From NCBI GenBank assembly GCA_027334565.1, contig DAHWUP010000002.1:1-64000 (forward strand): a stretch of 64,000 nucleotides of DNA, read 5' to 3'. Numbering within the stretch: the first letter of the stretch is position 1; each line of letters opens with the position of its first letter. This stretch comes from Candidatus Levyibacteriota bacterium (GTDB taxonomy: Bacteria; Patescibacteria; Microgenomatia; Levybacterales; UBA12049). Under the pieces are notes generated by a model. The model searched no databases, was not told the DNA's origin, and saw nothing but the letters and a program-made list of their open reading frames with translations. Both the position numbers and the translations under genes were made by a program. Positions 58,306 through 64,000 of the stretch are shown here, piece after piece.

Positions 58306-60774
58306 ATGGCCGATATCGGAAAACTACAATCAGCAGAAATTACCTCGGAAATGAAGCGGGCGTATTTGGATTACGCCATGTCTGTGATAGTTTCGAGGGC
58401 ACTGCCCGATGTCAGAGACGGGCTTAAACCGGTGCACCGAAGAATATTGTTCGCGATGCATGAGATGGGTTTGCCGCATTCCGCAAAGTATTCAAAATCC
58501 GCCAAGATCGTCGGAGAGGTGATGGGAAAATACCATCCCCACGGTGACGTACCGATTTATGACGCTCTGGTGCGCTTGGCCCAAGATTTTTCCATGCGCT
58601 ATCCGTTGGTCGACGGACAGGGAAACTTCGGCTCGATGGACGGTGACCCGCCGGCCGCAATGCGTTATACGGAAGCCCGAATGGCGGCTATTACCGCCGA
58701 AATGCTTTTGGATATTGAAAAAGAAACGGTCGATTATCTCCCGAACTTCGATTCGACCCTTAAAGAACCGGTTTTCCTGCCAAGCCTGTTACCAAATCTT
58801 CTTTTGATGGGAAGCGAAGGAATAGCCGTCGGAATGGCCACCAAGATCCCGCCGCATAACTTGGGAGAAGTGGTCGAGGCAACCGATTATCTGATATCAA
58901 AAGCCAAGATAACCCCCGAGCCGTTCGATCTTACTTCCGACGTAACGGTTGAGGAACTGTTGGAATATATCAAAGGGCCGGATTTTCCGACAGCCGGCGC
59001 TATTTACGACTGGGCGGAAATTAAAAATGTCTATACCACCGGCCGGGGCAGGATATTAATCAGGGGTAAAGCCGATATCGAAGATATCGGACAGGGAAAA
59101 AGCGCAATTATCATTACCGAGCTACCTTATCAGGTAAATAAAGCTCTGTTGGTTGCGCGCATCGCCGAACTGGCCAAAGAAAAGAAGATAGACGGTATTT
59201 CCGACCTTCGCGACGAGTCCGATCGTCACGGCATACGGGTGGTCGTCGAACTAAAAAGAGACGCAGCCCCGAAGAAGGTTCTGAATAACCTATTCAAATA
59301 CACTTCGTTACAGTCCAGCTTCCCGGCCAATATCGTCGCCTTGGTCGACGGCACTCCCCAAACATTGAACTTAAAAACCATTCTTGAGGAATTCGTCAAA
59401 CATCGATTCTTAGTCGTTAGACGAAGAAGTGAATTCGAACTAAGACAGGCCAAAGCCAGGTTGCATATTCTGGAAGGGTTAAAAATTGCGGTTGAGAACA
59501 TCGACGCGGTCATAAGAACCATTAGGGAAAGCAAAACACAGGAGGACGCAAAGCAAAATCTGATGAAAAAGTTTAAATTGACCGACATTCAGGCAACGGC
59601 GATATTGGACCTGCAACTTAGAAGACTGGCTGCCTTGGAAAGACAAAAAATTGAAGAGGAGTACCAGATGGTTAAAGAGATCATCGCTTACCTTGAAGAC
59701 CTTCTGGCGCATCCGGCAAAAATCTTAACGGTTATCAAAAACGAGCTGGACAAACTAAAGGAAAAGTACGCGGACGACAGGCGCACTAAAGTCTACAAAA
59801 GCAAGGTAGGAGAATTTTCCGAAGAGGACCTGATAACAAACGAACCGACGGTGGTAACCTTAACCGACACGGGCTACATCAAAAGGCAGAGTCTGACCAG
59901 TTTTAAAACGCAGCAACGTGGGGGCAAAGGCGTCATCGGTATGACCACCAAGGAAGAAGACGCGATAGCCGATATTAAGTATCTTGAAACACACGATAAC
60001 CTGCTTTTTTTCACCAATAAAGGAAAGGTTTACCAGACCAAGGCCTATGAAATCAACGAATCCTCAAGGACCAGTAAGGGTACGGCGATAGTCAATCTTT
60101 TGAACATCGAGGCAGGGGAAAAGGTGGAAAGTTTTCTAAATTACCGTAAAGACTCCCAGGCAAAATTCGTTTTTTTAACCACCAAAAACGGCACTGTAAA
60201 GAAATCCGCCTTGAGTGAATTTGAAAACATCCGAAAATCCGGAATTCTGGCTATCAAGCTTGATAAAAACGACGAACTGGTCTGGAGCAAATTAACGACC
60301 GGAGACGAAGATATCCTTCTGGTTACGCGCAACGGTAAATCCATCAGATTTTCGGAAAAATCGGTCAGACCGATGGGAAGAAATACCATGGGAATTAGGG
60401 GAATCATGATCGGAAAGGACGACCGGGTGATCCAAATGGACGTGGTCCAAAAAGGAAGCAAACAAGACGTACTTACCATCATGGAAAACGGCCTGGGCAA
60501 AAAAACAACCATTGATCAGTTCAAAACACAGGGCCGCGGCGGACAGGGAATAAAGGTCGCTGAGGTAACGCAGAAAACCGGAAAAATCGCATCCTCACAA
60601 ATAGTTCCGTCCGGCGCAAAAGAAGTAATTATCACTTCGCAAAAAGGCCAAATCGTAAAGCTTGAGGTCGGATCGATCCCCAGACTTTCCCGCGCAACCC
60701 AAGGCGTTATTTTGATGCGTTTCTCCGACACCTCTGACCATGTTGCCTCTGCGACCTACATCGAAGAAGGTTAA
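58306..60774 (+). CDS. gyrA: DNA gyrase subunit A
   Basis: An 822-aa topoisomerase subunit that cuts and rejoins DNA. The winged-helix domain has KPVHRRILFAMHEMGL, the quinolone region KYHPHGDVPIYDALVR and the active-site Tyr in AAMRYTEARM. The C-terminal propeller carries the GyrA-box QQRGGKGVIG and several similar blade motifs, so it is gyrase rather than topoisomerase IV. Val stands where E. coli has Ser83; Asp87 is kept. It is 4 kb from gyrB, not adjacent, with hppA and others between. Confidence 0.96.
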   Translation: MADIGKLQSAEITSEMKRAYLDYAMSVIVSRALPDVRDGLKPVHRRILFAMHEMGLPHSAKYSKSAKIVGEVMGKYHPHGDVPIYDALVRLAQDFSMRYPLVDGQGNFGSMDGDPPAAMRYTEARMAAITAEMLLDIEKETVDYLPNFDSTLKEPVFLPSLLPNLLLMGSEGIAVGMATKIPPHNLGEVVEATDYLISKAKITPEPFDLTSDVTVEELLEYIKGPDFPTAGAIYDWAEIKNVYTTGRGRILIRGKADIEDIGQGKSAIIITELPYQVNKALLVARIAELAKEKKIDGISDLRDESDRHGIRVVVELKRDAAPKKVLNNLFKYTSLQSSFPANIVALVDGTPQTLNLKTILEEFVKHRFLVVRRRSEFELRQAKARLHILEGLKIAVENIDAVIRTIRESKTQEDAKQNLMKKFKLTDIQATAILDLQLRRLAALERQKIEEEYQMVKEIIAYLEDLLAHPAKILTVIKNELDKLKEKYADDRRTKVYKSKVGEFSEEDLITNEPTVVTLTDTGYIKRQSLTSFKTQQRGGKGVIGMTTKEEDAIADIKYLETHDNLLFFTNKGKVYQTKAYEINESSRTSKGTAIVNLLNIEAGEKVESFLNYRKDSQAKFVFLTTKNGTVKKSALSEFENIRKSGILAIKLDKNDELVWSKLTTGDEDILLVTRNGKSIRFSEKSVRPMGRNTMGIRGIMIGKDDRVIQMDVVQKGSKQDVLTIMENGLGKKTTIDQFKTQGRGGQGIKVAEVTQKTGKIASSQIVPSGAKEVIITSQKGQIVKLEVGSIPRLSRATQGVILMRFSDTSDHVASATYIEEG

Positions 60775-60783
60775 AATATTATC

Positions 60784-61629
60784 ATGAAAATAGACGGCCG
60801 ACAAATAGCTGCAGACATTTTGGAAGAGCTGAAAATCCGGGTCGAAGAACTAAAGCAAAAAGAAATCACACCACGCATGTACATAATTTTATTAACGGAT
60901 GATCCCTCGACTATTTCCTATATCAAGCAGAAACTTTTATTCGGGGAGAGAGTCGGCGTAAAAATTACCGTCGACACCGAAAGTCCGGATATTGCAACGG
61001 ACAAACTCATCTCTAAAATCGAAAAACTGAATTCGGATGATTCCGTTCACGGAATCATCGTTCAGCGTCCCGCCCCCAAGCAGCTCGAAATGGAAAAAAT
61101 TGATAACTTGATTGATCCGCGCAAAGAGATAGACGGTTTTGGCAGTAACTCCCTATACAACGCACCGGTTGCTTTAGCTGTTGCTAAAATTTTAAGAGTT
61201 ATTCACGCCGGTTTATCTTCGAAAGAAAATTTTTCCGAGTGGCTTCTTGGAAAAACGGTTGTCGTAATGGGGAAAGGTCATACGGCAGGTATTCCAATCA
61301 TCAATTACCTGAAAAATAATGGGTTGGAACCTATCATTATCGATTCCAAAACGACTGAAAAAAATAAATTTCTGAAAAAGGGCGATGTCGTGATTTCGGC
61401 GGTAGGGAAAGGCGGGGTAGTTACCATACGGGATTTGAAGAAAGGTGTATTTTTGATAGGAGTCGGCATGCATAAGGAAAACGACGGTAAATTCCACGGC
61501 GATTTTGAAGAAAATGATATCTCGGACAGGGTTTCTTACTTTACTCCTACCCCCGGAGGAGTCGGCCCGGTCAACGTCGCCTGCCTTTTGCAGAATCTGG
61601 TTGAAGCAGCGGAAATTCTCTCAAAATAA
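60784..61629 (+). CDS. folD: FolD-like methylenetetrahydrofolate dehydrogenase/cyclohydrolase, divergent
   Basis: A 281-aa cytoplasmic enzyme for one-carbon transfer. Recognised are the catalytic Lys in SYIKQKLLFGERVGV, GIIVQRPAPKQ, KEIDGFGS, the NAD(P) loop GKGHTAGIP, VISAVGKGG and TPGGVGPVNVACLL. Two usual motifs are altered: LPLP has become RPAP, and the PCTPxG motif is replaced by LYNAPVALA. TAAAAT formed by the gyrA stop region ends 6 nt before the ATG (leaderless). Its last 59 nt overlap the convergent membrane-protein gene. Confidence 0.9.
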   Translation: MKIDGRQIAADILEELKIRVEELKQKEITPRMYIILLTDDPSTISYIKQKLLFGERVGVKITVDTESPDIATDKLISKIEKLNSDDSVHGIIVQRPAPKQLEMEKIDNLIDPRKEIDGFGSNSLYNAPVALAVAKILRVIHAGLSSKENFSEWLLGKTVVVMGKGHTAGIPIINYLKNNGLEPIIIDSKTTEKNKFLKKGDVVISAVGKGGVVTIRDLKKGVFLIGVGMHKENDGKFHGDFEENDISDRVSYFTPTPGGVGPVNVACLLQNLVEAAEILSK

Positions 61630-62716
61630 GAAAAACTTCTAATACCCAGACCAGAACCGTTCCGTAAAAAACATGTGAGGTGATAATTACCGGAAAATCC
61701 TGTGGATTCTTAAAGTTAAACGAAATTAGCATATAGGAGACGAATAGGACAAGAAGACCCCGATAATTTTTCTTATCCTTTAGATAAAACATGTTGAACA
61801 AAAAAGGGAAAATCATAAATACGAAATGATGCTGCCAGGAGAAATTACTGACCAGCAAACCGAGTATCACCAAAAGCGACAAATGAAGATAAATCAACTT
61901 ATCCGTTCTGGTCCTAATAATCGTCCATAAAGTGATCAGAACAAAGAACATAGTCAGGACAATTCTGACAGCTTCACGCCAAAAATGATCGCTGATAATT
62001 CTCCCGACAAATCCCGTAAGCGACTGATTGTAATAATCAAGTTTCCATCCTCCGATGAACTGAAAGACAACTTTTGTGTAAAAATAAATTACCAGCTCGG
62101 GATAAATCAAGAAAATAATTAAGTGTAATAATACGAAAGTCAAAAATAACCAAAGCAAATATTTCCATTTTTTGAATATTAAAAAATATACAGGCAGGAA
62201 AGGAGGAAAAAACTTCATCGACAGAGATAGGACAAGGAAGACGGCGGATGAAAAAAAACGCTTATCGTTAAAAAAGTATACGGATAAACAGGTTAAAAAT
62301 AAGACCAAAGTATTTATCTGTCCCATACCAAAATTAAATTTGACCGGAAAAGATAAGAATATGAAGGCAAGGACCATAAGACCCAAGCCTGAAAAAAACT
62401 TCTTTTTGGCAATTTTAAAAATTAAATAAACCGACAAAAAAAGACAAATAAGCGAAACGACAAACCAAAGCTTTTCCGCCGCAGGAAGCGGCAGGAGAAT
62501 GAACGGAAAGAAAAACATAATTGTTGCGGGCGGATAGACGTCGGGAAAGAATGCCAGACGACCGAACGTATACGGATTACCGCCTGCTAGCAAAACCTGT
62601 GGTGAATAATAATGCACTAAAAAATCGGGATAACCCGGTAAAAGAAAAGCTTTTAGAAAAATAGCAATGGAAAATATAAAAAATAATGGGGGAAAATACT
62701 TTTTGATAAATTTCAT
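61571..62716 (-). CDS. GT87/DUF2029-like polytopic glycosyltransferase candidate
   Basis: A 381-aa protein with about ten hydrophobic helices. After the first helix it has DFLVHYYSPQVLLAGGNPYT and then F-PDVYPPATIMFFFPFILL, the acidic and YPP motifs of GT87/DUF2029 mannosyltransferase-like proteins that use polyprenyl-phosphate donors. Likely adds sugars to surface polymers on the outside of the membrane. The 3' end overlaps folD by 59 nt, encoding the basic tail P-DSAKGRRR. Confidence 0.75.
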   Translation of the reverse strand: MKFIKKYFPPLFFIFSIAIFLKAFLLPGYPDFLVHYYSPQVLLAGGNPYTFGRLAFFPDVYPPATIMFFFPFILLPLPAAEKLWFVVSLICLFLSVYLIFKIAKKKFFSGLGLMVLAFIFLSFPVKFNFGMGQINTLVLFLTCLSVYFFNDKRFFSSAVFLVLSLSMKFFPPFLPVYFLIFKKWKYLLWLFLTFVLLHLIIFLIYPELVIYFYTKVVFQFIGGWKLDYYNQSLTGFVGRIISDHFWREAVRIVLTMFFVLITLWTIIRTRTDKLIYLHLSLLVILGLLVSNFSWQHHFVFMIFPFLFNMFYLKDKKNYRGLLVLFVSYMLISFNFKNPQDFPVIITSHVFYGTVLVWVLEVFLILREFPLLQPDSAKGRRR

Positions 62717-62802
62717 ACAAACATTAAATAATTAAATATTGAATATGTCAACCGTACCGTAAACTTGACAAGTAGGGTAAAATTTACAACAATAATGTTA
62801 AT

Positions 62803-63375
62803 ATGGCAAGAAAGGGGTATGGGTTTTCGGACAGATTTCCCCATGTAGGGTTATTTTTTATTATAGCTCTGATACTTGCGATTCCTCTTACGGTCTGGTC
62901 TTTAAATAACGCTTCTACCAATTTTATACAGCAGGCGCAATCGTTTAAATGCGGGCCATTTAACAATAATCCTGCCTGTCCGCCAGGTTTTAAGTGCGAA
63001 TACAACGCAAATACCGCCGTTTTAGGTGGCAGCTGCAATCTGGTGGCATTGCCGGCCCCGACCGGCTTAACTACGGCGTCAAGCTGTATTTCAAATCTGG
63101 GTATGCCCAATCAGGCTACATTTTCCTTAAGCTGGAACAGGGTGAATTACGCAACCGGTTATAGAGTCTACGGCAATTACTATTATTTCGACGGGAAAAA
63201 CCTATCCGATGTTAAAGTCGGACCTTACCGAACAGATACCAATTCATATACTCTAAACCTGCCCTTACCGCGTGGGGTCAGTAATTTTTACTGGTATACC
63301 GATGCGTATAATTCCGTTTACAACGTCATTAGTCAGCACAGCGCATTATCAACCGGTGCCTTAAATTGCCGCTAG
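62803..63375 (+). CDS. exported surface protein with conserved N-terminal anchor and FN3-like domain
   Basis: A 190-aa protein whose start (F-DRFPHVG, helix of about 25 residues, AIPLTVWSLNN) is shared with the gene at 63423. The Cys-rich stretch CGPFNNNPACPPGFKC follows the anchor and the rest (about 85-190) is beta-rich with YATGYRVYGNYYYF, resembling a fibronectin type III fold. Likely held in the membrane by its N-terminus with the domain outside. TTGACA at 62765-62770 with a weak -10 precedes it. Function may be adhesion; this is inference. Confidence 0.65.
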   Translation: MARKGYGFSDRFPHVGLFFIIALILAIPLTVWSLNNASTNFIQQAQSFKCGPFNNNPACPPGFKCEYNANTAVLGGSCNLVALPAPTGLTTASSCISNLGMPNQATFSLSWNRVNYATGYRVYGNYYYFDGKNLSDVKVGPYRTDTNSYTLNLPLPRGVSNFYWYTDAYNSVYNVISQHSALSTGALNCR

Positions 63376-63422
63376 TTAAAAAATACTTGACATAAAGCTG
63401 AAAATAAATTAATAATATATCA

Positions 63423-63839
63423 ATGGCAAAAACCAATGATTTTGCTGCTAGATTTCCACACGCGGGTATATTTTTGGTGATTGCCGTTGCTATCGCGATA
63501 CCTCTTACCGTCTGGTCACTGAACAATGTCCCGACCAACACCCAGCAATTCGCGTCGGGAGGGAATAACGGACAGGGACATGCATATGGGCACCGTTATA
63601 CACCTACTCCTACACCCACGTACAGCCCTACGCCAACATATACGCCCACACCGACTCAGGCCTGCAATAGTACCGGGACCGGCGGTTGCGTGACTCCGAC
63701 ACCGTCTGTTGCTTGTACTTCCTTAGGGGGCAATTGCTACAACACGGTAAGTTGTCCGATTGGAACGACTATAATTCAATCAACTTCTCCTCTTTGCAGT
63801 CCCTTGGGCTCAAATACCAGCGCTATCTGTTGCAAATGA
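63423..63839 (+). CDS. exported surface protein with the same anchor and a Pro-Thr linker
   Basis: A 138-aa protein starting with the same F-ARFPHAG / AIPLTVWSLNN anchor as its neighbour, followed by a Pro-Thr-Tyr linker (about 62-90, TPTPTPTYSPTPTYTPTP) and a small domain with six cysteines, probably disulfide-bonded. TTGACA (63387-63392) lies upstream. The shared anchor marks a lineage-specific set of displayed proteins. Confidence 0.65.
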   Translation: MAKTNDFAARFPHAGIFLVIAVAIAIPLTVWSLNNVPTNTQQFASGGNNGQGHAYGHRYTPTPTPTYSPTPTYTPTPTQACNSTGTGGCVTPTPSVACTSLGGNCYNTVSCPIGTTIIQSTSPLCSPLGSNTSAICCK

Positions 63840-63845
63840 ACCCAC

Positions 63846-63874
63846 TTGACACCTTAAAATAAATTAACTAGGAT
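63846..63874 (+). promoter_or_regulatory. promoter of the last, partial gene
   Basis: TTGACA (63846-63851), 17-nt spacer, TAGGAT (63869-63874), 6 nt to GTG 63881: a leaderless layout with a GTG start. Confidence 0.65.
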
Positions 63875-63880
63875 GAAGGT

Positions 63881-64000
63881 GTGAGTAAATTCTACAAGCG
63901 GTTTGAAGCACAAATTGTAACCATAGTTTTAATTCTCATCGGCGTATTTTTATACATCAAGGTCGCCGGTCCGATCCCGTTTTTCATCAATAGCGTTCAA
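63881..64000 (+). CDS. membrane-anchored protein, N-terminal part (3' end outside window)
   Basis: GTG 63881 opens a frame that runs off the window. The visible 40 residues have a short charged start (SKFYKRFEAQ), one hydrophobic helix (IVTIVLILIGVFLYIKVAG) and PIPFFINSVQ. This start resembles membrane-anchored SIMPL-domain proteins of CPR bacteria as I remember them, but the domain itself lies outside the window. Start chosen from promoter spacing. Confidence 0.5.
   Translation, partial: MSKFYKRFEAQIVTIVLILIGVFLYIKVAGPIPFFINSVQ

Noticed and set aside
1..64000. alternative genetic code with UGA as an amino acid, as in some CPR lineages
   Set aside because: TGA ends tig, trmD and the 44886 ORF at sensible places, and no core gene contains in-frame TGA.
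1..64000. insertion sequences, integrases or attachment sites
   Set aside because: No transposase or recombinase motif and no long terminal inverted or direct repeats were seen, even around the accessory tract.

Overview
The window looks like a piece of chromosome from an ultra-small Patescibacteria/CPR bacterium, most likely of the Microgenomates group; I cannot place it more finely from sequence alone. Supporting signs are very tight packing, shortened housekeeping enzymes (ThrS without a TGS domain, PheT without the tRNA-binding insertion, trigger factor without the PPIase domain), type IV pilus genes without a secretin, a K+-independent membrane pyrophosphatase, TGA used as a normal stop, almost no Shine-Dalgarno sequences, and about 30 genes whose start codon lies 4-9 nt after a TATAAT-like box, which points to widespread leaderless transcription.

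Layout: 1-836 holds the end of a Fic-family gene and a small lipoprotein. 870-3984 (minus) is a MacA/MacB-type efflux or export operon. 4041-6362 holds tRNA-Val/Phe/Gly, a PEBP-like protein, two related lysozyme-fold exported proteins and tRNA-Leu. 6375-8299 holds a short trigger factor, a coiled-coil protein and a 72-aa protein behind an elaborate RNA leader. 8468-8697 carries the most unusual object: a tRNA-Ile-like gene interrupted in its anticodon loop by a segment containing a complete tRNA-Val(GAC), flanked by a perfect 9-bp inverted repeat. 8706-28601 is mostly core information processing: lactate dehydrogenase, the thrS-infC-rpmI-(small ORF)-rplT operon, greA, a MshC/CysS-like ligase divergent from a PIG-L deacetylase, pheST, a class A PBP, tyrS, recG, rpmF-nusB-rnc and rpsP-khpA-trmD.

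28552-39443 (minus) is one type IV pilus locus in the order pilB, pilT, pilC, prepilin, pilD, four further (pseudo)pilins, PilX-like, pilM, pilN, pilO. 39521-41165 holds a delta-prime-like gene and a PadR regulator with a membrane partner. 41239-47686 is an accessory tract of small, mostly unrecognised genes, most with their own leaderless promoter, including a GH130-like protein, a CYTH-like protein and two HExxH metallopeptidase-like proteins. 47788-52154 holds a DUF2079-like membrane protein, a methyltransferase and an AT-rich pair (CAP-domain protein plus membrane protein) that may be acquired. 52207-61629 holds gyrB, a phospholipase-C-like protein, an AlkA-like glycosylase, a HAD hydrolase, hppA, gyrA and folD. 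The end holds a GT87-like membrane protein, two surface proteins sharing one N-terminal anchor, and the start of another membrane protein.

The best candidates for undescribed biology are the nested tRNA (8527-8697), the attenuator/SD-sequestering leader with a 17-aa peptide (7891-8080), the leaderless expression pattern including tRNA-to-mRNA junctions, and the orphan gene array.
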